Positions 1 to 8,714 of a stretch of 64,000 bases of DNA are shown here, one piece after another. The translations under genes and the position numbers were made by a program. The notes below the pieces were generated by a model. That model was not told the origin of the DNA and searched no databases. It saw nothing but the letters and a program-made list of their open reading frames with translations. Numbering within the stretch: the stretch's first letter is position 1; the number at the start of each line of letters is the position of its first letter. The stretch lies in contig NZ_LIPD01000005.1 in NCBI RefSeq assembly GCF_001905545.1, positions 184,540 to 248,539 of the forward strand. Reading direction: 5' to 3'. The stretch comes from Streptomyces sp. CB02056 (lineage in GTDB: Bacteria; Actinomycetota; Actinomycetes; Streptomycetales; Streptomycetaceae).

Positions 1-59
1 GCCAGGCCGGACCGGTGTGGCAGTACGGCACCAGCTCCGTCCTGGTGGCCCTGCGCTGA
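1..59 (+). CDS. 3' end of an unidentified gene
   Basis: An open frame enters from the left edge and ends at a TGA at 57-59. The visible tail reads WQYGTSSVLVALR before the stop. Too little is present to name a family. A strong hairpin 11 bases after the stop supports this being a real gene end. Confidence 0.6.
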   Translation, partial: QAGPVWQYGTSSVLVALR

Positions 60-70
60 CCCCGCCCCAA

Positions 71-105
71 GTGCCCATGCGGGAAGCCGGGTTCCGCATG
101 GGCAC
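71..105 (+). terminator. Intrinsic terminator-like hairpin
   Basis: A perfect 12-bp inverted repeat, 71-82 against 94-105, encloses an 11-base loop. It follows the stop of the left-edge gene and precedes the next gene's leader. A short T-containing tract (AGTCTTT) follows. It probably separates the two transcription units. Confidence 0.75.
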
Positions 106-233
106 AGTCTTTGCGAGGGCGTGACAGAAAGCGCCCTGTTGATCACCCAGGGAAACAGTTACCGTTTCCCTCGGTCGCCGACGTCCCTGCCGCGCACGCC
201 TCACGCCGACTTCTCACGGAGAGCTGGTTTCGC

Positions 234-1745
234 ATGCGGTCCTCACCGCTGTATCTCGAACCACGGTTGGAGCCCCCGCTCCGGTCCCTCCTGGCGGAAC
301 GCGACCTCCTGCACACCCTGACCGACGCGCTGGGCTCCCCCCTCAACCTGCTCCTGCCCGAGCAGATCGCGGACAACCTGGCACGCTTCCGGGCCGTCTA
401 CCGCAAGCACCGCCTCACCGGCCGGATCCACTTCGCCCACAAGGCGAACCGCTCCAGCGCCCTGGTCCGCCGGCTCGCCGCCACCGACGCCGGACTGGAC
501 GTCGCCTCGCTCGCCGAGCTCCAGCACGTGCTCGGGGCCGGCTGCCCGCCCGAGCGGATCATGGCGACCGGCCCGAAGAACCGCGAGTACCTCTGGCTGG
601 CGGCCCGCACCGGCGCCACCGTCCACCTGGACTCCCGCGCCGAACTCGACGCCCTGGCCGGCCTGGTGCGCGCGCACGCCCTGCCCCCGGTGCCCGTCAT
701 GCCGCGGCTGTCGGGCTTCCGGGCGCCGGGCACCACGGTGCTCACCCGGCCGAGCCGGTTCGGCACCGACGTCGCCGAACTCGACGGCCTGCTCGACGCG
801 CTGGAGCGCCACCGGGACGCCGTCGAGACGACCGGGGTCGCCTACCACCTGGACACCACCGGCGTGCCGGAGAAGGCCGTCGCCCTGGAGACCTGCGTCA
901 CCGTGCTGAACGAGTGCCGGCGCCGGGGCCTGAACCCCCGCACCATCGACATCGGCGGCGGGTTCGGCGTCAGCTACCTGGCGGACGCCGCCCAGTGGGA
1001 GCGGTACACCAGCGAGCTGACCGACGCCGTCCTCGGCCAGCGCCCCGCCCTCACCTGGCAGGGCCACGGCTACGGGCTGCGCGCCGAGTCCGGCCGGCTG
1101 CGCGGCGCCCTCGGCCTCTACCCGGCGCACCGCCCGGTGGCCGCCGAGGCCTACCTGGACGAGCTGCTCTCGACCCCGGCGCCCACGCTCGGCCGGCCGC
1201 TCGGCACGCTGCTGCTGGAGAACCTCTACGACCTGGCGGTGGAGCCCGGCCGGGCGCTGGCCGACCAGTGCGGGGCGACGCTCGCCCGCGTCCTGGAGGT
1301 CCGGCAGACCCCGGCCGGCGAGCGCCTGGTGCGGCTGGAGATGAACGCCCGGGACGTGGGCCTGGAGGAGCACGGGGTGCTGATGGACCCGCTGCTGGTC
1401 CCCCGCCCCGGCTCCCCGGCCGCGCCGGACGGCTCGGAGGGCCCGGACTCGCCGGACGGCCCGGTCGGGGTGTACCTGATCGGCAACCTCTGCCTGGAGA
1501 CCGACCTGATCACCCGCCGGACGGTCTTCCTGCCCCGCCTCCCCGCCCCCGGCGACCTGCTCGCCTTCGCCAACACCGCGGGCTACCTGATGGACTTCAG
1601 CGCCGGCTCGGCGCTGCGCCAGCCCGTCGCGCGCAAGGTCGCCGCGTACCGGCAGGACGGCGCCTGGCGGTGGCGCCTGGACGAGCAGTACTGGCCCGTC
1701 GACGTGACGGCGGGCGCGGAACACCGGGGGGACGGACACGCATGA
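234..1745 (+). CDS. PLP-dependent type III decarboxylase, Y4yA-like
   Basis: A 503-residue alanine-racemase-fold enzyme related to diaminopimelate/ornithine decarboxylases. The PLP lysine is in HFAHKANR (K70). A glycine-rich phosphate-binding motif, IDIGGGFG, lies near 240. The C-terminal motif NLCLETD (C420) corresponds to the Cys/Asp substrate site of this family. The expected reaction is decarboxylation or racemisation of a basic amino acid; the substrate is unknown. I chose ATG 234 because GGAG lies at 218-221. The frame is open upstream to a TTG at 111, but that would remove the leader. The stop overlaps the next ATG (ATGA), so translation is coupled. In my recollection, Y4yA-type enzymes are often beside cysteine-synthase homologues, as here. 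Confidence 0.8.
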   Translation: MRSSPLYLEPRLEPPLRSLLAERDLLHTLTDALGSPLNLLLPEQIADNLARFRAVYRKHRLTGRIHFAHKANRSSALVRRLAATDAGLDVASLAELQHVLGAGCPPERIMATGPKNREYLWLAARTGATVHLDSRAELDALAGLVRAHALPPVPVMPRLSGFRAPGTTVLTRPSRFGTDVAELDGLLDALERHRDAVETTGVAYHLDTTGVPEKAVALETCVTVLNECRRRGLNPRTIDIGGGFGVSYLADAAQWERYTSELTDAVLGQRPALTWQGHGYGLRAESGRLRGALGLYPAHRPVAAEAYLDELLSTPAPTLGRPLGTLLLENLYDLAVEPGRALADQCGATLARVLEVRQTPAGERLVRLEMNARDVGLEEHGVLMDPLLVPRPGSPAAPDGSEGPDSPDGPVGVYLIGNLCLETDLITRRTVFLPRLPAPGDLLAFANTAGYLMDFSAGSALRQPVARKVAAYRQDGAWRWRLDEQYWPVDVTAGAEHRGDGHA

Positions 1746-3076
1746 GGTACGACAGCATCACCGACGCCATAGGCAACACCCCGCTGGTCCGGATCGACCC
1801 GGCGGTCACCGGCCTGCGGCACATCGACCTGTACGCCAAGCTGGAACTGCTCAACCCCTTCGGCTCGGTCAAGGACCGCGCCGCCTGGAACATGACCCGC
1901 GAGGCGATCCCCGGCGCCGTCGAGCGCGGCGACACCGTCGTGGAACTGTCGAGCGGCAACACCGCCAAGGCGCTCGCGCTCATCGCCGGCCTGCACGGAC
2001 TGCCGTTCAAGAGCGTCACCAACCGGATGCGGGTCCCCGAGATCAAGGACCTGCTCCTGCTGCTCGGCGCGGAGATCGAGGAGCTGCCCGGCCGCACCGA
2101 GTGCCTCGACCCGACCGACACCGACGACCCGCTCACCCGCATCCACCGGATGCTCTCCGAGGCGGAGTCCGGCTACCTGCACACCGACCAGTACTACAGC
2201 CGGCTCAACCTCGACGCCCACCTCACCGGCACCGGCCCCGAGATCGTCCGGGACCTCGACGGCCGCGCCCCGGACCACTTCATCGCCTGCGTCGGCACCG
2301 CCGGCTCCTCCACCGGCGTGGCGGCCGTGCTGCGCGCCCACGACCCGGCCGTCGACGTGCTCGGACTGGTCGCCCACAAGTCCGACTTCATCCCGGGCAT
2401 CCGCACCATCGACGAGGTGCACGAGGTCGGGCTGTTCGACCCCGCCACCTACGACACCATCGCGACGGTGACCGCCGACCAGGCCATCGACGGCATGCTC
2501 ACCCTGGTGCGCCGCTGCGGCCTGCCGGCCGGCCCGACCGGCGGCGGCGCCTTCTTCGGCGCTCTGCGCCACCTCCGCTCCGTGGACGAGGAGTTGACGC
2601 AGCGGGGCTCGGGCGAGCGGCGCACCGCCGTGTTCATCGTCTGCGACCGGGTGGAGAGCTACCTGAGCTACATCCGCAAACGGCGGCCCGAGCTGTTCAA
2701 CCAGCCCGCCCGGCCGAACACGGTGGCCACCGTGACACCGGCCGAACTGGCCGCCGCCCGGGTCGTCGAGGTCGACGCCGCCCGGAAGTGGATCGCCGAG
2801 GAGCGGCCGCTGGTGGTCGACCTGCGCGGACCGGCCGCGTACGCGGCGCTGCACATCGAGGGCTCGGTCAACATCGTCGACGAGCTGTTCGACGAACTCC
2901 TGCACGGCGGCCTGCCGTTCGGCACCCGGCAGCCGGTGCTGCTGGCCTGCCCGGTCGGCGAGAAGTCGGCCGTCTACGCGGCGCTGCTCACCCGGATGGG
3001 ACACCGGGACGCGCGCAGCCTGGCCGGCGGCGTCATCGCCTGGCGCGACGCGGGCGCGCCGCTGGTCCGGGACTGA
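1742..3076 (+). CDS. Cysteine synthase-like enzyme with C-terminal rhodanese domain
   Basis: A 444-residue fusion. Residues about 1-325 are a fold-type II PLP enzyme of the cysteine synthase/CBS family: NPFGSVKDR holds the PLP lysine (K44), ELSSGNTAKA is the substrate loop and GTAGSSTG binds phosphate. Residues about 340-444 form a rhodanese domain with the active-site loop ACPVGEKS (C403). The fusion suggests beta-replacement chemistry with a persulfide or thiol nucleophile, the rhodanese delivering sulfur. It may instead make a non-protein amino acid such as diaminopropionate. It overlaps the upstream stop by 4 bases and is followed 12 bases later by a SufS-like enzyme, which could feed sulfur to the rhodanese cysteine. 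Confidence 0.82.
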   Translation: MRYDSITDAIGNTPLVRIDPAVTGLRHIDLYAKLELLNPFGSVKDRAAWNMTREAIPGAVERGDTVVELSSGNTAKALALIAGLHGLPFKSVTNRMRVPEIKDLLLLLGAEIEELPGRTECLDPTDTDDPLTRIHRMLSEAESGYLHTDQYYSRLNLDAHLTGTGPEIVRDLDGRAPDHFIACVGTAGSSTGVAAVLRAHDPAVDVLGLVAHKSDFIPGIRTIDEVHEVGLFDPATYDTIATVTADQAIDGMLTLVRRCGLPAGPTGGGAFFGALRHLRSVDEELTQRGSGERRTAVFIVCDRVESYLSYIRKRRPELFNQPARPNTVATVTPAELAAARVVEVDAARKWIAEERPLVVDLRGPAAYAALHIEGSVNIVDELFDELLHGGLPFGTRQPVLLACPVGEKSAVYAALLTRMGHRDARSLAGGVIAWRDAGAPLVRD

Positions 3077-3088
3077 GCGGGGCCGGCC

Positions 3089-4288
3089 ATGACCACCCCC
3101 GACGAAACCCTCGGCGAACTCCACGACTGGCACCGCGCGTTGCGGGACCAGTTCCCCATCGTCACCGGCCACCCCGACCAGGCGTACCTGGACAGCGCGG
3201 CCACCTCGCAGAAGCCCCGGGCGGTGCTCGACACCGTCCAGCGCTACCTGACCACCGCCAACGCCAACGCCGGCCGCGGCACCTACACCTGGGCCAACGC
3301 CACCACCGCGCTGGTCGACCGCACCCGCACCCGGGTCGCCCGCTTCCTCGGCGACCCGGCCCCCCGGCAGCGCTCCGGCGTCCACTTCGTCAGCGGCGCG
3401 ACCGAGGGGCTGCGCGCGGTGGCCCGGGACTGGCTCCCCCACCACCTGCGGGACGGCGACGAGATCATCGTGCCCTTCGCCGACCACGAGGCCAACGCGC
3501 TGCCCTGGCTGGAGGCCCGGCAGCTGCTGGCCGACCGGGGCGTGCGCGTCGCCGTACGCGAACTGCCGTACGACCCCGCCTCGCAGGACTACGACCACCG
3601 GGCGCTGACCCGGCTCGTCACCGAACGCACGGCGTTCGTCGCCGCCACCCACGTGCACCACGTGTACGGCGCCGACATGAACGTCCACCGCATCCGGGCC
3701 GCGGTCGGGCCCGAGGTGCCGATCTGCCTGGACGCCGCGCAGAGCGTCGGCCACCTGCCGGTGGACGTCGGCACCCTGGACGTCGACTTCGTGGTCTTCT
3801 CCGGGCACAAGGCGCTGGCCCTGCCCGGCACCGGCGCGGTGTGGGCCCGCAACACCCGGGGCCCGGCCTTCACCCCCGGCGGCTGGGCCGGCACACCCAA
3901 CACCGCCGGGATCGCCAGCCTGGAGGCCGCCCTGGACTGGCTCGACGCCGCCGGGCCGGACCGCATCCGGCGGTGGAACAGCGCGCTGGCCGCCCGGCTC
4001 ACCGACGGGCTGCGGACCCTGGCCCCGTACGAGGTCCTCGGCTGCCAGCGGAGCCTGGCCGCCGACTCCGAGGTCCAGCGGCGCGAGGGCATCGTCACCT
4101 TCCGGCACCGCGGCATCGGCTCCAACGACCTGGGCTTCATCCTCGCCAGCCACGGCCTGATGGTGCGCGCCGACGGCCACTGCCAGGCGCGGGCCGGCGA
4201 GAGCGAGAGCTCGGTGCGGGTCAGCCTGCACGTCTACAACTCCCCGGAGGAGGTCGACCTGCTGCTCTCCGTGCTGCGCGGGCTGTAG
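3089..4288 (+). CDS. Class V aminotransferase / SufS-like cysteine desulfurase
   Basis: A 399-residue fold-type I PLP enzyme. YLDSAATSQKP near the N-terminus, HHVYGADMN with DAAQSVGH in the middle, and FSGHKALALPG (PLP lysine K241) are standard for the SufS/CsdA group. RADGHCQA (C365) sits where SufS carries its persulfide cysteine, so desulfurase activity is plausible, while other class V lyases remain possible. It is the third gene of the PLP operon. No SufE or SufU gene is adjacent, so the acceptor may be the rhodanese domain of the upstream product. Only 24 bases separate its stop from the convergent SARP-like gene. Confidence 0.8.
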   Translation: MTTPDETLGELHDWHRALRDQFPIVTGHPDQAYLDSAATSQKPRAVLDTVQRYLTTANANAGRGTYTWANATTALVDRTRTRVARFLGDPAPRQRSGVHFVSGATEGLRAVARDWLPHHLRDGDEIIVPFADHEANALPWLEARQLLADRGVRVAVRELPYDPASQDYDHRALTRLVTERTAFVAATHVHHVYGADMNVHRIRAAVGPEVPICLDAAQSVGHLPVDVGTLDVDFVVFSGHKALALPGTGAVWARNTRGPAFTPGGWAGTPNTAGIASLEAALDWLDAAGPDRIRRWNSALAARLTDGLRTLAPYEVLGCQRSLAADSEVQRREGIVTFRHRGIGSNDLGFILASHGLMVRADGHCQARAGESESSVRVSLHVYNSPEEVDLLLSVLRGL

Positions 4289-4312
4289 CGACCCGCGCGC
4301 CGCGCCGGGCCG

Positions 4313-5047
4313 TCACATCCGCTGGAGGTTGCGCACCAGGCCGGTCATCTTCGGCGACGGGGCGACGTTCAACTCCCGCTGGAGGAACGAGCGGTAGTGC
4401 TGGTAGGAGCGCAGCGCACTGGCCAGGTTCCCCTCGGCGAGGTGCACCTCGACCACGATCCGGTGGGCCGTCTCCCGGACGGGGTCGATGGCGATCGCCG
4501 CCAGCGCGGTCTGGAGCGCCGACAAGTAGCGCTCCGCGTCGCAGAGTTGGTGGGCCAGGCCCTCCAGGGCGTACAGCCGCAGCTGGTCCCAGCGCTCGCG
4601 CTCCAGGGTCAGCCACTCCTCCTCCCAGCCCGGCAGCAGCTCGGCGGCGAGGTCGTCCACGATGGCGTCGCAGCTGACCGGCAACCGGTCCAGCCCGGCC
4701 ACGACCTGGCGCGCCGAGCGGCGCGCGTACCGCAGGTCCACCCGGACCGCCGGCGCGAGGCGCAGCCACTGCCCCGGGCTCTCCACCGGGATCGCCCGCC
4801 CGCGCAGCCTCGCGTGGTAGAGGGCGGTGCGCAGGTTCGCGGCCGCGCGGCGCTGGGTGCAGTCCGGCCAGAGCCGTTCGGCGACCGCGCCGCGCGGCAC
4901 ACCGCCGTCGTGCAGGGCGAGGAAGGCCAGCAGGTGCTGCGCACTCACCGGGAGGGCGATGCGGTGTCCCTCACCGGTGGCCTCGAAACCCCGCAGCAGT
5001 TCGATGCGCGGACCGTCCCACAACACACCCCCACTCTGTCGCGTCAC
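4313..5047 (-). CDS. SARP-like transcriptional regulator (winged helix plus BTAD)
   Basis: About 244 residues from GTG 5047. The N-terminal part has an OmpR-like winged-helix pattern (ALPVSAQHLLAFLALHDG, then a WP-TRRAAANLRTAL-type segment). The rest is a bacterial transcriptional activation domain ending QRELNVAPSPKMTGLVRNLQ, a typical BTAD tail. SARPs activate specialised-metabolite clusters by binding direct repeats next to the -35 region. It is divergent from the PatA-like protease gene, so the likely target is the 5048-5609 interval. The start is uncertain: the frame remains open to ATG 5194, but the extra segment is low-complexity and Arg/Asp/Gly-rich, and no convincing ribosome site was seen for either choice. 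Confidence 0.75.
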   Translation of the reverse strand: MTRQSGGVLWDGPRIELLRGFEATGEGHRIALPVSAQHLLAFLALHDGGVPRGAVAERLWPDCTQRRAAANLRTALYHARLRGRAIPVESPGQWLRLAPAVRVDLRYARRSARQVVAGLDRLPVSCDAIVDDLAAELLPGWEEEWLTLERERWDQLRLYALEGLAHQLCDAERYLSALQTALAAIAIDPVRETAHRIVVEVHLAEGNLASALRSYQHYRSFLQRELNVAPSPKMTGLVRNLQRM

Positions 5048-5609
5048 GCCGTCACCCGCACCCGTTCGGGCGAGCCACGGTTGCGGCCCCGGCCCGTCAC
5101 GGTCGTGTCCGTCCGGCCCCGGATCACCGTCGCGCCCGCGTCGCAGGGACGTTGCGGCGGCGTCACGCTGACGCCGCCCGGGCGTCGCGGCCACCGTCGC
5201 CGACCGTCACGGCCGCGCCCCGCCGCCGGCCGTCCGACACTCCAATGGGCCGCCACCGAACGGGTGTTGAAGGGGCCGCCGGTTCACCGCGGGCACCCGC
5301 TCCGGTCCGCGGCCCGGACGGCGGTCACCGTGCGTACCGCCACCGGCCGGTAGCGGGCGGGACGGCCGCACCGGTTCCGGCACGCGGACGCGACGCGCCC
5401 GCGACGCCGCCCGCCCGCCGTTCGCGACGGCCCCCGGCACACGCCCGCGACGGTCGGCCCGTTGACTGGCACCACCTGCAGCGGGGCCTTCGCAGCAGAG
5501 CGACCGGCGACCACCTCCCAGCGCGGTGCGAACCGTCCGGCCGCGGCGTACACACCGCCCGGCGGGGCGCACCCGGTGCCCCCGCCCGACACGGGAAAGG
5601 CGATGCCGC
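5048..5609. promoter_or_regulatory. Divergent intergenic region, SARP gene / PatA-like protease
   Basis: This 562-base interval has no credible gene; open frames are Arg/Pro-rich shadows. It should hold promoters for both flanking genes. Heptamer-like repeats occur at 5181 (GGCGTCG), 5193 (ACCGTCG) and 5203 (ACCGTCA), spaced 12 and 10 bases, and again at 5126 (ACCGTCG). SARP sites are usually heptads at about 11-base spacing, so these are candidates only; in such GC-rich DNA they could be chance. Confidence 0.35.
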
Positions 5610-8075
5610 ATGAAGGCCAGATCGGTCCTGGGCGACGTCCGCGCCCCCGAGGGCGAACTCCTCGGCGACCCGGCGGTATGCATCGCCGTCCTGGACGGCC
5701 CCGTCGACCTCTCGCACCCCTGCTTCGAGGGCGCGGACCTCACCCGGCTGGACACGCTCGTCTCCGAACCGGCCGGCACCGGGCCGATGTCGCTGCACGG
5801 TACCCACGTCGCGAGCCTGCTCTTCGGCGGGCCCGACAGCCCGCTGCCCGGGATCGCCCCGCACTGCCGCGGGCTGATCCTGCCGGTCTTCACGGACGCG
5901 GGCGCGGGCCGGGTGCCCCAGCTCGACCTGGCCCGGGCCGTCGAACGCGCCGTGCAGGAGGGGGCGCAGATCATCAACATCAGCGGTGGCGACCCCGGCG
6001 GGGACGCCCAGCCGGACCCCATGCTGGAACGGGCGCTGCGGCTGTGCGACCAGAGCGGGGTCCTGGTGGTCGCGGCCGTCGGCAACGACGGCTGCGACTG
6101 CGCCCAGGTGCCGGCCGCCGTCCCGACGGTGCTCGCCGTCGGCGCGGCCGGGCCGGACGGCGAGCCGCTCGACATCAGCAACTGGGGCTCCGCGTACGCC
6201 GCCCACGGCGTCCTCGCCCCCGGCAGCGACATCGAGGGCGCTGCCCCGGGCGGCGGGACCGCGGCCCTGACCGGCAGCAGCTTCGCCACCCCGCTGGTCT
6301 CCGGGGTCGCCGCCCTGCTGGTCGCCGCGCGGCTCCGGGCCGGCCTCCCGCCCGACCCCCGGGCGGCCGGCCAGGCCCTGCTGCGGGGCGCGCGCTCCGC
6401 ACCCTGCGCACCCGCCGAGGCACCGGAGTGCCGACGGCGGCTGACCGGCCACCTGGACGCGGCCCGGGCGTACGAGCTGATCACCCGAGGAGACCTGACG
6501 GAAGATCCGGCCCGAGCCGGGAACACGGCGGACGGCGCCCGCCGCACCACCCTCTCCCCCGAGGTCGGGGTCGCCACGGCCGGCGCACCCGCACTGCTCG
6601 GGACCTCCCCTTACGACTCGCACGAGGGAGCCAGCACCATGGACACCCAGAGCGTTCCCGCCGCCACCGCAGAGTCCGCGCAGGCCGCCCCGGTCGCGCA
6701 GGCGCCCGCCGCGGCCCAGGCCGTCCCGGCCGCACAGAGCGCACCGTACGAAGCCGTCACCCCGGCCGGAGCCCCCGCCGGGGTGACGGGCGCCATCGCC
6801 GTCCCGCCGCCAGTACCCCCGCCCGCGCCCGCCCCGGCCGCGCCCGCGCCGCCCACCGGCGCGACGGCGCTCGGCCAGGCCCCGGCGGCCCCCTGCGCGT
6901 GCCAGGGCGGCGGGCCCTCGGGGGCCGGGCTGCCGGGGGCCGTACCGTCGGGGTCCGTACCGTCGGGCGGCGCACCGTCGGGCGGCGCACCGTCGGGTGG
7001 CGGCGTCCGGCCCTCCTGCGCCTCCACCAACAACCGCCCGCTGGTGTACGCGATCGGCCAGGTCGGCGTGGACTTCCTGACCGAGGCCCGCCGGGACAGC
7101 TTCCGCCAGCTGATGGACCCTGTCGAACAGGCGGTCGCGGGCCAGACCGGCGTGACGAAGGAACTGCCCGCCAACCCCTACGACGCCGAGCAGTTGCACC
7201 GGTACCTGACCGCCAACCCGTGGGCCTCCGACAAGGTCACGTGGACGCTGAACCTGGACAGCACGCCGCTCTACGCGATGGAGGCCGAGCCCGCGGCCGG
7301 CATGGACTGGACCAGCAACCCGCTGGTGCAGCTCGGGTCCAAGGACGACGTGGAGGCGATCGTCAACGACCGGTCCAAGCTCGCCGACGCCCTGCTGGCA
7401 CTCGCCGCGCCCGCTCCGCCGGTGTCCACGGTCTACCGGTCGTTCCGGGACGCGTACCTCGGCCAGTACAAGTACTCCCAGGACGAGGACGGCTACATCT
7501 CCCGGATCTCGATACCCGGTCGGCTGACCGACCGGACCGTCCGGCTGTTCTCCGGACAGATCGTGCCCGTCGTCGAGGTCAAGAGCCGCGGCATCTACAT
7601 CTGGTACCAGAAGCAGCTGGTGGACGCCGTGGTGCAGGCCGTCCTGGACCAGGCCGAGCACGAGTCGCTGACGATCGACAAGGACTACGTCCGCAAGACC
7701 ATGGACGCCTTCCTCGACAAGGTCTACTACCAGTTCCGCAACCTCGGGCAGACCTCCGCCGACCGGGCGCTGAACTCCGCCGGGACGAACGCCTTCTCGG
7801 TCGCCGGGCCGATCAGCAAGGCCATGCTGCTGGGCCAGAGCATCCCCAGCACGGTGACGCAGCCCGGCAGCCCGGTCTCCCTCTACTGCATCGACACCAT
7901 CTCCGTCGAGAAGAGCCCGTACTGCCGCATGGGATCGGACTGCCAGGACGTGAAGGTGACCTTCTTCGACCCCGAGGACGACCGGCACGCGCGGGTCAGC
8001 ATGCTGTTCACGATCGACGTCAGCGACGAGTTCCCCGTCACCCTGGCGCCGGCCCACCAGTTCCTCGAGTCCTGA
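5610..8075 (+). CDS. PatA/PatG-family cyanobactin-type maturation subtilisin
   Basis: An 821-residue protein. Residues 20-290 are an S8 peptidase with an intact triad: D29 (AVLDGPVD), H63 (LHGTHVAS) and S224 (TGSSFATPLVSG), with oxyanion N159 (AAVGND). Residues about 330-470 are an Ala/Pro/Gly linker with PSGG-type repeats. Residues about 475-815 match the C-terminal domain of PatA/PatG proteases, beginning VYAIGQVGVDF and continuing TEARRDSF, NPYDAEQLHRYL and WTLNLDSTPLYA. PatA in cyanobactin pathways cuts between leader and core after a recognition sequence of G[LV]E[AP]S type. No secretion signal is seen, as expected for cytoplasmic maturation. ATG 5610 follows GGGAAAGG. Candidate substrates with a GVEAD motif lie just downstream on the same strand. 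Confidence 0.88.
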   Translation: MKARSVLGDVRAPEGELLGDPAVCIAVLDGPVDLSHPCFEGADLTRLDTLVSEPAGTGPMSLHGTHVASLLFGGPDSPLPGIAPHCRGLILPVFTDAGAGRVPQLDLARAVERAVQEGAQIINISGGDPGGDAQPDPMLERALRLCDQSGVLVVAAVGNDGCDCAQVPAAVPTVLAVGAAGPDGEPLDISNWGSAYAAHGVLAPGSDIEGAAPGGGTAALTGSSFATPLVSGVAALLVAARLRAGLPPDPRAAGQALLRGARSAPCAPAEAPECRRRLTGHLDAARAYELITRGDLTEDPARAGNTADGARRTTLSPEVGVATAGAPALLGTSPYDSHEGASTMDTQSVPAATAESAQAAPVAQAPAAAQAVPAAQSAPYEAVTPAGAPAGVTGAIAVPPPVPPPAPAPAAPAPPTGATALGQAPAAPCACQGGGPSGAGLPGAVPSGSVPSGGAPSGGAPSGGGVRPSCASTNNRPLVYAIGQVGVDFLTEARRDSFRQLMDPVEQAVAGQTGVTKELPANPYDAEQLHRYLTANPWASDKVTWTLNLDSTPLYAMEAEPAAGMDWTSNPLVQLGSKDDVEAIVNDRSKLADALLALAAPAPPVSTVYRSFRDAYLGQYKYSQDEDGYISRISIPGRLTDRTVRLFSGQIVPVVEVKSRGIYIWYQKQLVDAVVQAVLDQAEHESLTIDKDYVRKTMDAFLDKVYYQFRNLGQTSADRALNSAGTNAFSVAGPISKAMLLGQSIPSTVTQPGSPVSLYCIDTISVEKSPYCRMGSDCQDVKVTFFDPEDDRHARVSMLFTIDVSDEFPVTLAPAHQFLES
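6941..7005 (+). repeat. Short in-frame repeats in the protease linker
   Basis: Four to five imperfect 15-base units encode PSG-x-[VA]-type repeats (PSGSV, PSGGA, PSGGA, PSGGG) in the flexible linker between protease and C-terminal domains. The last units are almost identical at DNA level, suggesting recent slippage. Confidence 0.7.
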
Positions 8076-8143
8076 GCACCCGCCACCGACGGTGCCCCCG
8101 CCGACGGGACGCCCCCACGCCACCCTCCAGGAGGAGGCGGACC

Positions 8144-8326
8144 ATGAAAACCCCCGCAGCACCCCCCAGGCCCACCCCCAGGCTGCCGGTCCTCGCCGCA
8201 CCGGTCCGCCGGGACGGCCGGGACGAAGCCGGCCGGCCGGCCGAGGGCCCGGGTGTCACACCGGCCCGGTCGACCTGTGCCGAACTCACGGGCCCGGCCC
8301 GGAGCATGTGCTACGCCGCCCTCTGA
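8144..8326 (+). CDS. Candidate RiPP precursor peptide, Cys-containing
   Basis: A 60-residue ORF with a very strong ribosome site (GGAGGAGG, 8130-8137), 68 bases after the protease gene. It contains PTPRLPVLAAPV at residues 10-21, which aligns with the PTPQxPxLAPPV leader motif of the 63-residue precursors downstream. GVTPA (residues 37-41) sits where they have GVEAD and resembles the G[LV]E[AP]S cyanobactin cleavage signal. The predicted core would be the last 18-19 residues, STCAELTGPARSMCYAAL, with cysteines at 45 and 56 suited to a disulfide or thioether. The assignment rests on position, ribosome site and motif; the product is unknown. Confidence 0.65.
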   Translation: MKTPAAPPRPTPRLPVLAAPVRRDGRDEAGRPAEGPGVTPARSTCAELTGPARSMCYAAL

Positions 8327-8393
8327 CGGCCCGCCCCGACGGGCCCGACGAACGTCGGAGTGCAACCAGCACGACGAGAAGGGATGAGGAGAA

Positions 8394-8585
8394 ATGACCA
8401 AGGAAGAATTCCGTGAGGAGCAGCGGACGTGGTCCCCCACTCCGCAGATCCCGAAGCTGGCCCCGCCGGTGGACCGCACCCGCCGCACCGGCGGCGCCCT
8501 GGGCGACACCCCTGGCGTCGAAGCCGACATCGACTGGGCCAAGCTCGCAGGCGGCGTCCTGAGTTCGATCCCGAACTTCTTCTGA
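8394..8585 (+). CDS. Cyanobactin-like RiPP precursor peptide A
   Basis: A 63-residue peptide. Residues 1-45 form a leader with WSPTPQ, LAPPVDRTRR and GGALGD blocks, ending in GVEAD. Residues 46-63, IDWAKLAGGVLSSIPNFF, are the predicted core: hydrophobic, amphipathic, with Trp at core position 3. The leader matches that of the peptide at 9108 in 35 of 45 positions without gaps, while the C-terminal 18 residues match at only one. That is the hallmark of a precursor family with a variable core. GVEAD resembles the G[LV]E[AP]S signal cut by PatA. Ribosome site GAAGGG at 8378-8383. No cysteine and no C-terminal AYD macrocyclase signal, so a linear or otherwise modified product is likely. Confidence 0.85.
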   Translation: MTKEEFREEQRTWSPTPQIPKLAPPVDRTRRTGGALGDTPGVEADIDWAKLAGGVLSSIPNFF

Positions 8586-8714
8586 CGAGGTACCCCGCGT
8601 GATGAGGCACCCGCGCCGGCGACGGGCCCCGAACGGTCCGCCGCCGGCCACCCCGCCCGGTGACACCGCCACGCACGGCGGGCCACCGGAGCACCGGACA
8701 GGAGAGACAGGACC

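Noticed and set aside
243..4231. Long minus-strand open frames opposite the PLP operon (243-1739 and 1583-4231)
   Set aside because: Gly/Val/Gln/Ala-rich translations without motifs, fully antisense to three recognisable enzymes; typical shadows of high-GC coding DNA.
2101..4677. Plus-strand 858-codon frame through the cysteine synthase and SufS-like genes
   Set aside because: Arg/Pro-rich, no domain, crosses a gene boundary and runs into the convergent SARP-like gene.
5181..5209. Heptamer repeats as a definite SARP binding site
   Set aside because: Spacing is 12 and 10 rather than a clean 11 bases, and similar CCGTCG strings are common in this DNA; kept only as a low-confidence note.
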